In this document: positions 29,278 to 40,803 of the stretch, piece after piece | Numbering within the stretch: the stretch's first letter is position 1 | How the letters are laid out: every line of letters starts with the position of its first letter | Source of the DNA: Zea mays | Lineage: Eukaryota; Streptophyta; Magnoliopsida; Poales; Poaceae | Reading direction: 5' to 3' | DNA: 64,000 nt | Assembly: GCF_902167145.1 (NCBI RefSeq) | Contig: NC_050098.1 | Span: 132,940,207-133,004,206, forward strand | Translations under genes and position numbers: made by a program | Notes under the pieces: generated by a model | Told to the model about the DNA's origin: nothing | Databases searched by the model: none | Seen by the model: only the letters and a program-made list of their open reading frames with translations

Positions 29278-31153
29278 CAACCAAGGCCTTGACCGTACAC
29301 CCCCGCTCGCTCTCAGCCCCGCCCAAGCGCAAGTTCACCGGACCTCGCTCTGTGCACGGCGTGCCAGCGGCCGCCCGAGCCCCGACCACCGTGGACTAGC
29401 CACTCCAGCCCTTCTCCACCCCATCTAATCCCTCGGCTAGCCTCCCCGGAACTCAGTGAAGCTCCCCGAGCCCTCGGACCAAGCACCACATCACCGGAGG
29501 TGCCGGATTGACGTCGTCGGACTTCGTCCGACCGCCATCGCACGTAGACCGAGCTGCACGGTGAGCCACTCTTCGATTCCTTGCGCCTACAGCACCACTG
29601 ACCTCCAGTGAAGCTCCATGTGCGGTTTGATTGAACTCTACCACCGTGGGCAGGTCGGAGCACGCATTGCCGACGAGCCCGACCGCCTGCTCACGCGGCC
29701 AGCCCTACTCCGGCCATCACCGCCGGTGATCCGCCCCTCGATGCGATCGCCAAGAGCCGCCGGATCTCATCCGACCCTCCACGGGACCTCTCCCACCGAC
29801 GGTAAGCCGCGCCACCGCTTTTTCTCTCTGCGACTACTGTTCCGGCGAGGAGGGAGCTCGGGTTAAGAAAGGGAAAAGCCAGGGAGTTATTCGTGAAGTC
29901 AGTGACTCGATTAAACAGTTCCCTAGGGGCACGGTTTGAACGGTTTAGTTAAGGAGGAACCCAGGGACCTCGGTGCAAAGATTTTTTCCTTTAAACTTTA
30001 AGAATTATTCTCTTTAAATAAGCAGAGAACTAGAAAAATTTATACACTGAGTTTTATTCAACCAAAAATTGTCAAACCAATTTTGCTAGGACCTAGATAT
30101 TGTGAACTACCCAGCAAAAATGATAAACACCATGGTTTTAGTAAAGCTTTTTAGAGTTCGGATTTAAACAAGTATACTACCCAAACCTTAATAAACAGAG
30201 GAAAAATAGATAGCCTTTTAGACTAGGGTTAAGAAAAATTGGAGGGATACTTATCTAGCAAATACACTGTTTAAAAATATTAAGCTTCCTAGTATACTAG
30301 ATTAAGGAGAAGTTATCCATTAAGACTTATATTGGCCCAAACCTTAAGAAAATGAAAATAGGGATTTAAAATAAGGACCAGTAGGTAACCACATTTTTCC
30401 TAGCTTGCTCAGGTAATAAAGTTTATGAGAAAAATTTGTTGAGCCCTAATCCAGTGCAAAAAAATGCACCACCTTTTATTTAATAAAAACAGTGAGAACT
30501 TAGAAAAATCCTAGAAAATAACCCTAAGGAGGAACCACCCCAACCTTAGGAATAACTACTATTATGCTAGTATAAATCTAGGAAAAATACAAGTTCTATT
30601 ATTTGATATTTTTCAAATAGCAAGTTAGTTATAAGTGTCTTTTTGGCATTAAACTTTAGAAAATCACAACTGAATAACCATTAAGTCACCTTCTGTGATT
30701 TTTGGCACAAAAGCATGTTGTTACCCATAGATACCAGCAAAAATAACTTTTAGTGCAGAAACCCCACCCAAATGAGAGTTGTAGTACGAAGTGACCATCT
30801 ACCGTAAATTTTGTTATTTTTCCTAGAGTTTATCCTATTTATTCTTAGCCTCAAATTTATAGACTAGACTACAGTGACCAATGTTAACCCACTGTAATTT
30901 TTACACAATTTTTGGAGAAGTTTAAGTCACTAGGGTAGTTTAAACCCTCCTTAAAAGCATAAGTAGAAAATGAAAAGAGAATTAGTGGAAGGAAAGGATG
31001 TTACACACGCCCCTACAACCAGACCTCCCTAAATGCCCACTAAAACTTTGGGGATGACCAAAAATCTTAATTCCACTCAACACCTAGACCAGGTAAGTAT
31101 AAAACACTAAGAGCATCGTACGATAAAGAAACCCTAGTTTACCCACTGCCTTA
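29278..31153 (+). other. Leader and AT-rich middle of the solo LTR
   Basis: 29280-29860 is GC-rich with chance frames on both strands. 29870-31150 is AT-rich without a frame of interest. No domain is recognised. Confidence 0.5.
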
Positions 31154-31375
31154 GTGTTGTCTCACCAAACATCGTGTTTACTAAATTTGCATATCATTAA
31201 CATACATGTATCTTATTCATTGCATTTGATAGATTGTAACCTCGCTGACGGAGAGTACGTACTCATTCCGGAGCAAGGAGTTGCTCAGGAGGGAGTCCAG
31301 GAGCCAGCACCAGAGTCTACCACTGAGGATCTCCCTGCCCCAGCTTTTGAAGGCAAGCCCTGGTTTTATGCATAA
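31154..31375 (+). other. Short coding-like block in the LTR (73 codons)
   Basis: The open frame from 31154 to 31375 contains an acidic stretch, PEQGVAQEGVQEPAPEST, with codon-like composition unlike its surroundings. The following GGCAAGCCC block is also found at the corresponding place of the Tekay-like LTR (near 53950) and, reversed, near 19120. The block may be a regulatory or splice-linked segment rather than a peptide. No function is assigned. Confidence 0.3.
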
Positions 31376-31832
31376 CCGTTATATATGCTATTTTACTACA
31401 CTTAATGTTTGTAGGCTTGTACTGTGCACTTAAGTGTAGGAGTTGTCTGAAACCCTAGTTGCATGAACTCAGGATTTCTTTTAAGATAGATACTAGTATG
31501 CTAGGTCGAGTAGCTGCTTTACTAATTAGGGATCTCGGTAGAAGTCGAGTGATTTTTCTAGCACTCGCACGAGGTCAGGAATTGGGTGTGTCCATTTTTA
31601 TATCAGAATGATGATGGTCTATGGACAACGATCCATGGGGATGCATTGTCTATGAGATGGAAAATTGAAATAAGGATTAAGGTGTGGTACCATGTGTCAA
31701 GCTTTTGAACGTATTAAGCACATGCCGAGAAATATGGTAAATCGTAAAGCCGAGTACCTGAGTGAACCTGCCCGCGGATTGATCTCCTCACGCGACCTGA
31801 GACGGCGTCTCCCATTCCGGTTATGGTGGGTA

Positions 31833-32070
31833 CACTACAGGAATCAGGAAGATTCCCGTCGGCCATTTTAATTCTCGTCGGCCTTTGCTCGGGCCGACGG
31901 GAATTAGGTAACTCCCGTCGGCTTAAAGCCAGCCCATGGGCTTTATTTTAACTCCCGTCGGCCCAGCCGCCAGCCAATGGGCTTTATTTTAACTCCCGTC
32001 GGCCCAGCCGCCAGCCGACGGGAATTAGTTAACTCCATCGGCCCTGACGCCAGCCGACGGGAATTAATGC
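31833..32070 (+). repeat. CACTA left terminal and subterminal repeats
   Basis: TIR CACTACAGGAAT, then repeated CCCGTCGGCC/GCCGACGGGAATTA words about every 30-60 bp in both orientations. In En/Spm such motifs bind TnpA. Confidence 0.85.
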
Positions 32071-32073
32071 TTT

Positions 32074-32512
32074 ATGTGCCGGCGGTCATCCCGCGCGGCT
32101 AATTTCCTCTCTTCTCTCGGTTTCCAAACCACGTACGCCGCCGCCGGAGAAACGCCCGCCCCCGACGCCGGCTGCCGCCCACCACCGCCCCGGTCAGCCG
32201 CCCCGCGGCCTAGGAGCGCGCCCGCCACCGCCCCGGGAGCGCCGCCCGCAACCGCCACCGCCCCGGAGCGCCGTCCGCCGCGCCGCCTCCGCCCCCGTAG
32301 CGCCGCCTGCTGCCCGCCCACGCCCCCGGAGCGCCGCCCACCCACGCCTCCGGAGCGCCGCCCGCTCCCGGAGCAACGACCGCCGGTCCTGGAGCGCCGT
32401 CTGCAGCCCGTCCCCGTTGCGCCGCCCGCCCCCGAAGCGTCGCCCGCTGCTCGCCGCCACCAACGCCGCCGCCGCGGAGCGCCGCAGCCACCCCGGACCG
32501 TTAAGGTATATT
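32074..32512 (+). other. GC-rich leader of the CACTA element
   Basis: Very GC-rich, with a proline/arginine/alanine-rich open frame built on repeats of the type CCGGAGCGCCGCCC. The frame is open on both strands because of composition. A potential donor GT follows at 32515 and the TNP2 ATG is at 33031, so this is probably the first untranslated exon. 32520-33000 is AT-rich and intron-like. Confidence 0.45.
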
Positions 32513-33030
32513 ATTGTTTGAATTATTTAATGTAAATGTGAGTGTTATTGTTAAATGTGTGTATAAATGTTTATTTTTGTTGGTTTTTTATGGCCGACGG
32601 GAGTTAACTTTCATGTGATTAGAGTTAGTTTAGGGTGTGATTAGAGTGTAATTAGAGTTAGTTTAATATAACATGTGATTAGAGTGTGCATAGAGTTAGT
32701 TTAATATCACATGTGTACCTTGATGTTACGTATAAGTATTAATTCTATTATTATAATAAATTTAACTTATTCTATTAAATTGTTGAATTTGATGTTATTT
32801 ATTGAATAGATTTAACTTATCATATCAGGTTGTATGAAGGTTTCGCTATTGGTAAATTTAATGTTATTTATGTATATAACTATATATTTATGTATATATA
32901 GTTTTTATGTATATATAGTTATTTATGTATATATATATATAGTTTTACTACTTACCTGTAGATGTATGTGTTACGTTTAGAAACGTGATATTGTCTCACA
33001 CACTCTTTACTCGTACACACAGCCGCAATA

Positions 33031-36000
33031 ATGGGTGATAGACGTGATTGGATGTATGAAGGTTTCAAGAAGGGTGGGTGTCACACAAGTGAATGGTTTG
33101 CCAAGACGCAGATGTTTCTGGACCATGCAGCTGCTTTGTCACAAATAGATAATATTAGGTGTCCATGCAATAAATGTAGAAATATGACGAGCCACACCAA
33201 GAGGCAGGTCACACTACACCTGTGCTCGCATGGTTTCGTGCCAGGCTATAAGGTCTGGTATCTCCATGGTGAAGATGCTAAACGAGCAGCAGAAGTAGAA
33301 GTTGATGACGGTGAAGATGATGTTGATAGGATGGACCAGATGCTTGAGGATCTGCAGCCTGAACTGGCACCAGATCATCATGATTCACCTACACCGGAGG
33401 TTTAGAAGTTCTTCGACCTACTTAAAGCGTCAGAAGAGCCTCTTCACGAGCACACTAACGTGACCGTGCTCGAATTCGTGACCCGACTGATGTCAATCAA
33501 GTCCAAGTTTGCATTTTCAATTAATTGTTACAAGGAGCTTGTGGATTTGATTAGCGAGGTTCTTCCTACGGGTCACAAGATGCCCAAAGACATGTACCAG
33601 TCCAAAAAAATTGCTTGAAGGTCTTGGTATGGAGTATGAGAAGATTGATGTTTGCCAAGACAACTGTATGCTTTTTTGGAAGGAACATGGCAGAGAACAG
33701 AAATGCTTAAAATGTGGGAAGTCGAGGTACGTGGAGCATGTAAATGAAGATGGGGAGAAGGTGGTGACAAAGGTTGCACATAAACAGCTTCGGTACATGC
33801 CTCTCACTCCTAGAGTGAAACGTTTGTTTCTCTCGAGGAAGACCGCTATGCACATGAGGTGGCATAAAGATTGTACGGACAGACAAGATGGGTTAATGGT
33901 GCACCCGTCAGATGGTGAGGCTCTTGACAAATTTGATCTAGATTTTGCCAGCGATGCAAGAAACGTTCGTATCGGCTTGGCAACTGATGGTTTCACGCCG
34001 TTCAATATGACCGCTGCGTCGTATTCATGTTGGCCTGTCATTGCCATACCGTACAACCTTCCACCTGCTCTTTGCATGAAATATGAGTTTATGTTCCTAT
34101 GTCTTGTTATACCTGGGCCTGAGCATCCTGGCGTACGCCTCAATGTGATGCTTCAACCACTGATTGAAGAGTTAAAGAAGCTATGGCAAGGTGTGGAAGC
34201 CTATGACTGCTTCAAGAAGCAGAAATTCAATCTTTGTGTTGCATATCTGTTCTCGGTTCATGATTTTATGGCGTATGGTATTTTTTCTGGATGGAGCGTG
34301 CATGGTAGATTGACGTGTCCTTATTGTGCTAAAGATACAGATTGTTTTTGTCTTAGTGCTGGTGGCAAGATATGTTATTTTGATTGCCATAGATGTTTTC
34401 TACCCTTCAATCACCCCTTCAGAAGGCAGAGAAAGGAATTTAGGAAGGGCACCATTGTCACGAAGGGACCGCCCAAGCGACGTAGTGGGATAGAAATTAC
34501 AGAAGAGCATATGAAACTTGTCCTAGACGAGAGTGGGAAAAGGTATCAAGGTTTTGGTGAGGAGCATAACTGGACTCACATATGTGGCTTGTGGGAGCTT
34601 CCTTATGCTAAGTCATTGATTTTGATGCACAACATCGATGTCATGCATCAAGAGAGTAACTTTTGCCAAGCCCTCATAAATACATGCATGGATTTCCCTG
34701 ATAAAACGAAAGACAATGACAAGGCACGAATGGACTTAGCAGTGATATGTGATCGTCCAACCCAAGTGCTTAGAGAAAACGGAGGCAAACCAAAAGCTGA
34801 CTATTGTCTGAAATCTAAGCAACGGAAAGAAGTGATGAAGTGGATGAAGGATATTAAATTCCCCGATGGTTATGTCGCTGGTTTTAGAAGATCTGTGAAC
34901 TTGAAGACAATGAAGATGAATGGACTGAAGAGCCATGACTTCCACATAATTATGGAGAGGCTCATGCCTGTAATGTTTCGTGGGTACATTTCCGAAGCTG
35001 TGTGGAAAACGTTAGCTGAAGTTAGCTATTTCTACAGACAGTTGTGTGCTAAAGAAATCAGAAGAGATGTGATGGAACAGCTGGAGAAAGAGGCACCGGT
35101 GCTTTTGTGCAAATTGGAAAAAATATTTCCACCGGGTTTCTTCAATCCTATGCAGCATCTCTTTATACATCTTCCATATGAGGCTAAGGTCGGTGGTCCT
35201 GTTCAGTATAGGTGGATGTTTCATATAGAAAGAGCATTAAAGAAGCTTAGAGCAATGGTGGGCAATAAGGCAAGAGTTGAAGGATGTATTGCGGAACAAT
35301 TTAAACTAAAGGAGGTAGCACACTTCACAAGTTGTTACTTTGCAGAAGAACATAATGTATTTGCTCGAAAGAAAAGGTACCATTATGATGAACGAGAGAT
35401 GCCTCCGTGTAGTGATCTTTCGATTTTTCAGACAAACGGCAAAGCCGTTGGTCCACCCAAGGCATATCACCTCAGTATGGAAGAACGGAAGTCTACTTTA
35501 CTGTACATGTTCACGAATATGCCTGAGGTGGAGAAATACTTTGTGTAAGACTTGTTTTCTTAAACTGTTCATATGTGAATTAGTTTATGTTATCAAATAT
35601 CTCATGTCATACAATAATATTTGACAGCGAGTTTGATGAACAAAACATGAGGTGTCTCGGTAGGCCAACAGCGAGAGACATAGACAAATTGTGACGCGAT
35701 GGTATGCATGGGCGACCTAATTTCATTATATGGCTTTGGGACCGTGTAAGTCTTAATTATGTGGCTCCGAGAGCTAATTTCATTTAACTAATATTACAGA
35801 ATTTCCTAATGCTTTGTGGCATGATTGACAGTTTGGGGAGGAAATGAATTTGAATGATGACTTACGTCAGTTATCTATTGGAAGCGTAACTGCCAAAAGC
35901 TATGGACGTTACGACGTCAATGGATATCGCTTTCGTTCAAGCATTTTCGAATCAAGTCATCCTATGGCCGCCACTCAATATAGTGGAGTCGTTACTAGGG

Positions 36001-36539
36001 CAACCGACATGGAAGGACACGAAGCCTGCTATTACGGGAAAATCAAAAATATAATCGAGATTACATTTGCTGGAAATAAGCCTTTAGCGCTAGTTTTCTT
36101 TGAGTGTAAATGGTATGACCCGAAGTATTATAGGACCGAATTTGGGATGACACAGATCCAACCTGAGAAATTGCTTCAAGGACACGACACGTATATCCTT
36201 GCCCATCAAGCAGACCAAGTTTATTTCTCGACATATCCATGCAAAAAGTTGTCTAAATGGAGGGTTGTGTACAATGTAAATCCCCGCGAACGCCTATACA
36301 CTCCTGGTGAGGACGAATATCAAATTGGTCACCTTGAGCAGGTTGATGAGGTGTTTCAAGAAGAAGAGTTGCCAACTAGTTTTCATATTGATACTGCACC
36401 GGCATTAGATTCACTAGTTGCAGACGTTAACGACTTAACTTTTCCCGAGAGACGGAGAAGACAACCTGTTAGGAGAAAAGTTACATGGCGACCTCTGCAT
36501 AGAAGAGAACAAATAGATCCTGATTTTGATGATATTTAA
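33031..36539 (+). pseudogene. TNP2-type CACTA transposase, three exons, lightly broken
   Basis: Three plausible exons: 33031-35545, 35628-35745 and 35832-36539, with GT/AG junctions that keep frame. Order of domains: a transposase-associated domain (residues 1-80, CPCNKC and HLCSHGFVPGYKVW); the Transposase_21/TNP2 core (LATDGFTPFN, then IPGPEHPG, then SVHDFMAYGIFSGWSVHG and CPYC); a DUF4218 part (IMERLMPVMFRGYISEAVW, YRQLCAKEI); and in the last exon a DUF4216 region (residues about 80-150 of that exon). It would cut and join the CACTA ends in the nucleus. Lesions: TAG at 33403-33405, one extra A in the seven-A run 33604-33610, and TGA at 35692-35694. The rest is long and open, so decay is slight. 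Confidence 0.9.
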
Positions 36540-36633
36540 CAAGTAAAGTTGTTTTGTTATTTCATTTGTTTATATTTTAAGTATTATGTCATTTTTGATG
36601 CACTAATGAATAATTTCTTATTTTTTATGCAGG

Positions 36634-39067
36634 ATGCCGCCAAAATCAAAGAAGTCAGCGAAGGGGTTGTTCAAGGGCCTGGGCCTTTTTCAGGGCAGTT
36701 CTTCGAGCAGCAGCAGACGTTAAGAGCTGTTGAGCGCGGTACATGGAGATGAGGTAACATATCTTGTACAAATAAATTTGTTTACATATTTACAAATAAA
36801 TCTTGAGTTGTATGTACCAGGATGAGCAGCACACTAAGGAGCAGCACATTGAGGAGGAGGAGCACAATGAGGCTGAGCAGCACAATGAGGAGGTGGAGCA
36901 CAATGAGGAGGTGGAGCACGTGACATGGGACCAGGCCGCACAGCATCACCAGCCATGGGACCAGTGGGACCACCAAAGAGAGCAGCAATAGGCGTGGGAC
37001 CAGTGGGGCCAACAGGGCGAACCGGCTGACAACCCGATGGATGATGGCTCGGGAGGCTCTTCAGCGACACGCACACGTCGCTCAAGAAAAAGCCACTCAG
37101 TAAAGCCTCTTCACGCGATAGAGCGAGAGGCTGATAGGACTTTAATCATGCCACATGGAGATCGGTGAGTGTAATATATTAACTTATCTAATATAACTAT
37201 TATGTGTATTGTTAATGTTTTTGTGTAATGCAGGAATTGGGAGGACCTGTCCTTTGACGGCAAGGGACACCACACTCAGGTTAACCTTACGTTGGGTTCT
37301 CTTTGCCGCCTTCACTACCCTGGTATAGTGAAGGTGTCAAACGGTGATACCGAGGATGAGGTGCTCGTCAGTACCTGGGATGAGTACAAGTTTAAAAAGG
37401 AACGAAACCACACCGACAGACAGGGACTTGTGCGTAATGACTTTTGGGTATGAATTCATTATTATTTTTGTTATGTTTCTTAATATTGTAAATCTATGAC
37501 TTATACCATTGTATTTGTATTCTTTATGTTGTAGCTTCGATATCGGTTGCCTGACGGAGAGGATTACATGGGGCACACTGAACGTGTCTTGCAAAACAAT
37601 GCAAAGAAGCTGGTGAAGGATGCCATATACTATGCGAGAATTCAGGCCACAAACCTGTATTTTCAAAAGCATCCGGAAGAAGCAGGCCCCTTGAATAAAA
37701 AGGAAGGGTCCTCAAAGATATATTTGACTGAGGATCAATATCGTGAGGTTAGTATTCAATTTGTTTTACCCTTTATATTTATTGTTGTGATTGATATAAT
37801 ATGTAACATTGTGTGTGTGCAGGTGATGGTTCCATGGATGGCACCCGTGCCTGATGCGTACTATGCTTGGTGTCGATATTGGGCTTCCGAAGGCTTCCAG
37901 AAAGCTTCAGCGCATCACAGACAATGTCGAGGAACCAATCCTAACCACAAGTTTGGCGGTGACGACATGATACGAAAAGCTAAAAGAATGGTAAGTTTGA
38001 TCTTTCTATGTCGATCAACAAATAATACGATTGCTTATGAATGTTTTTTGTTTATACAGGAAGCTATGAGTGGCCAAAAGCCTAGTGACATTGAGGTCTA
38101 CCAGGAGGGCCACAAAGGACTAGACCCGAACAACCCTGACCAGCTCTGCAGCCAGACAGCCACGGATCGCTTGGTGAGTTTTGGCTCAAAAGTTCAAACG
38201 TTCAAAGTATATAAATTCCTGCATTTGTAAGGTTGTGAATGATGTATAGGCGGCATATGGGGAGGAGATGGTTCGTTGCCATGGCCTTGACTTCGACTGG
38301 CGCCATGAACCGGTGGATCCCTCGGTGGTGTACGCAAGTGGTGGTGGCAAAGCGCATGGACGGTAAGCTCTAACTTATGAAATTATATGGTTGACACTAA
38401 ATTGATTATGCAGTAATCACATTTTTTGAATCACTTATAGATACGCACTCTTCGACGGATTCATTGACTCGTCGTCGGTGAGATCTCAGAGGACGGGTTC
38501 ATCTTCCCGTAGCTCATGCTCTCGTCGACCGAACGAGCAGGAGTTGGAGATTATGAGGATGTGTGAAGAGATGAGACAACAACGCGAATTTATGGAGGCT
38601 TGCAATGCACATAACCAAGCGATGTATCAAGTGAGTACACATAATCCGAACTCTAAATTATTATATTTCAATACAACATATTTAGTGGTAACACATATGT
38701 GTTTAACAGTTAATGCAGCAACAGGGCATGGCAACAAATTTTCCACCGCCACCACAATGGAGCCAATTTGCAAACACACCAATTCCACCACCACAGTTCA
38801 CCACACCTCCGACACATATACCTGCACCTGGAGATAGGGTATGTTTGATAACACTCGATTAATTTATACACTTGTATACTTCTTGATATTTGCATTTAAT
38901 GTGTTGATATTTGCTAACTTGCATAGGTTACGCCTGAAGCAGGTGGTATTGGGTCTGATCCAGCAGTAGGGACTGGATTTGTTGACTCGCTCTTCACGTT
39001 CCCTCCTCCTGGTGGTGGTGGCGGCAGCAGTCAAAGCTCTAACCACCCAAGTGGTGGTTATCTCTAA
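36634..39067 (+). pseudogene. TNPA-like plant transposase (Ptta/En/Spm family), multi-exon
   Basis: The gene starts MPPKSKKSAKGLFKGLGLFQ right after an AG acceptor, so it may be reached by alternative splicing from the TNP2 transcript, as in En/Spm. Exons I can place: 36634 to about 36720, about 36821-37164, 37234-37447, 37535-37747, 37823-37990, 38060-38173, 38250-38362, 38441-38630, 38710-38838 and 38927-39067, with GT/AG borders. The central part has the Plant_transposase pattern (WEDLSFDGKG, VPWMAPVPDAYYAWCRYW, NHKFGG, then SDIEVYQEGHKG). The tail is Gln/Pro/Gly-rich. It probably binds subterminal repeats and assists TNP2. TAA at 36721-36723 and TAG at 36989-36991 interrupt the early exons. 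Confidence 0.85.
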
Positions 39068-39359
39068 ACACTTAAACTTATGTTTGAAATGTCGTACTCG
39101 TTGGTGGATGTTATGTTTCAATACTATGTCGTACTCGTTGTTGGATGTTGGTGGATGTTATGTTTCAATACTATGTCGTACACGTTGGTGGATGTTTTAA
39201 TTATAAATGCAAGTGTTTATGTCTAAATGCATGTGTTTGTGGATGTCGTATCTCTACATGTGTTTGTAATGTGGCTGTTGTATGTGATTTATGTTATGTT
39301 TGATATATGTTATGTGTGCAGAAATAGTGACATAATTTAGTGTTGTTTTTGTAGTAGTA

Positions 39360-39773
39360 TAGGGTAATTCCCGTCGGCCCAGTTAATTCCTGTCGGCTAT
39401 GGTCGAACCAATGGGAATTAATTACTAACTCCCGTCGGCCCAGTTAATTCCCGTCGGCCACGTAGGGCCGACGGGAATTAATTAATAACTCCCGTCGGCC
39501 TGGGGAACCGACGGGAATTAATATGTGATGCCCGTCGGCCAGCAAAACCGACGGGAGTTAGCCTTAATTCCCGTCGGCCACTATCTAGCCGACGGGAATT
39601 AATTATTCCCGTCAGCCGCCGACGGGGATAACATTATCCCCGACAAGGGACGCCTGTCGGCCTGAAACCGACGGGAATAAGCCCTAAACCGACGGGAATT
39701 ACTTATTCCCGTCGGTTTAGGGCTTATTCCCGTCGGTTTCAGGCCGACGGGAATTAAGTGAATTCCTGTAGTG
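39360..39773 (-). repeat. CACTA right subterminal and terminal repeats
   Basis: Dense CCCGTCGGCC-type words in both orientations, ending in the inverted TIR. It includes the hairpin at 39656-39748. Confidence 0.85.
39656..39748. repeat. Perfect 44-bp hairpin next to the CACTA right end
   Basis: The left arm 39656-39699 and right arm 39705-39748 are exact reverse complements around the 5-base spacer TACTT. Each arm contains two copies of the subterminal word CCGACGGGAAT. The hairpin ends 25 bp before the terminal CACTA base. Confidence 0.93.
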
Positions 39774-40803
39774 GTACAAGTGTGGTCACTGCACGACGGC
39801 AGTCGGCGTCAGTGAGGCATTGTACGCTAAGGCGGTGGGCCTCTTTCTGTTGACGGGGAATCGATGGGGACGGTTGATGTGTGTGGGGACGGAGTGCTTC
39901 GCCACGTCGTGTGTTTAGATTTACCTTGCAAGGTTTACAAACTCGATTCGAATTGTCTGCTTCTCGCACCTAATGAGACTTCTTGATCCATGCTGCTACA
40001 TGGAGTAAGAAGTTGAATGAGGTGACATTCAAAAGATGTTGATTGCAATAATGTTTGATACCATGTATGAATAGCTAGGTACTCACCTAGTCTAAAGGAT
40101 TATAATAAAACTTGAAAAGCTAAAATTTGTTTTTAGACCCAGCTAGTGCTTTTAGCAAACCAAACCCCTCAGCCAAACAACTGCATGTCTAGAGGTAGAG
40201 GAGTAGACTCCTCACACCGGGTAAGTCTAGCTGAGTATTAGTATACTCAGTCTTGCTTGTGGCACAATTTTACAGGTACTCTGGAGGATATGGTTGCTGG
40301 AGTGACTTGGCCGTCCACTTTGCCACCGGGTTGGACATTCATGTGGGACCCTGCCTCAGCAGGAGAGGAGCATGAGGAGTGATGGGCCAGGCTTCCCCAT
40401 CCTCCCTTTATTTCATCGTTAGTTAATTTCCGATGCATCAAGAAACAATGGTTACTGCTTTTTGAAACTTCGGTGATGATGTAATAACATTAAGTACTTT
40501 TTAAATTTATGGTTTTATGCTTTATTGTATTTTCTCTGTGCCTCACCTTCGAGTGAGTATGTGGTACTTGATCTTGTTAGTGGCTTTATCGGACTAGATC
40601 CGAGGAACTGACGGTTTATTCTGATTTAAGTGCGGCCTTGCCTCTAAGGCAGGACTTGGGTACTTCAGTTGGAATAATTCGGGCGGTTCCGCCACACTAT
40701 CAATGAATGGCACATGCACACTTTTCATATCAACAAACTCAGTATATCCATAGTGATCGCTATCCATGATGCTTCCATGGTATCTGGTCACTAGGTTGTC
40801 CAT

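Larger units (their letters stand above)
31833..39773 (+). mobile_element. CACTA transposon with TNP2 and TNPA-like genes, TSD GTA
   Basis: The 7941-bp element starts CACTACAGGAAT and ends with the inverted ATTCCTGTAGTG. GTA flanks it on both sides (31830-31832 and 39774-39776), the 3-bp duplication typical of CACTA elements. Subterminal regions (31850-32070 and 39360-39770) carry many copies of CCCGTCGGCC in both orientations, the usual transposase-binding arrays. It encodes a TNP2-type transposase (33031-36539) and a second plant-transposase gene (36634-39067), both plus strand. A few stops and one frameshift suggest it is recently dead or dependent on a relative. Confidence 0.95.
28411..40696 (+). 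mobile_element. Solo LTR (4.3 kb) of a Tekay-like family, split by a CACTA element, TSD CTATC
   Basis: It starts TGTAACACCCCAGGTGTTACC at 28411 and ends GGTTCCGCCACA at 40696. CTATC lies on both sides (28406-28410 and 40697-40701). Without the nested CACTA (31833-39773) and its extra GTA it is about 4342 bp. No PBS follows the right edge and no PPT precedes the left, so it is a solo LTR. Its last roughly 1.3 kb matches, in opposite orientation, the U5 side of the LTRs at 10877 and 17737, whereas its U3 differs, so it is a related but distinct family. It landed inside the MURA-like gene. Confidence 0.9.
28021..40803 (-). pseudogene. MURA-like MULE transposase, N-terminal part, split by a solo LTR
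   Basis: The gene starts at 40803 (MDNLVTRYHGSIMDSD) and reads to VHVPFID at about 40700. The solo LTR at 28411-40696 interrupts it. From 28410 the same frame resumes as RPSFSELVAKSRADLGCHGN and runs to about 28021. Removing the insert with one CTATC copy joins the two parts in frame. The RPSFSEL...GNDDI pattern and the later VEVAPTVHVAQSAPN segment resemble N-termini of grass MULE transposases (recalled, unchecked). Stops at plus positions 28267-28269 (minus TAG before EEWENYV) and 28243-28245 (minus TGA) break it. The DDE catalytic region is absent. Confidence 0.55.

Noticed and set aside
29105..29866. Frames on both strands around 29.1-29.9 kb
   Set aside because: GC-rich LTR leader, no domain, and no agreement with the same region of related LTRs.
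32064..32535. Pro/Arg/Ala-rich frames at the CACTA 5' end
   Set aside because: They are open on both strands because of repeated GC-rich words; more likely an untranslated first exon of the transposase.
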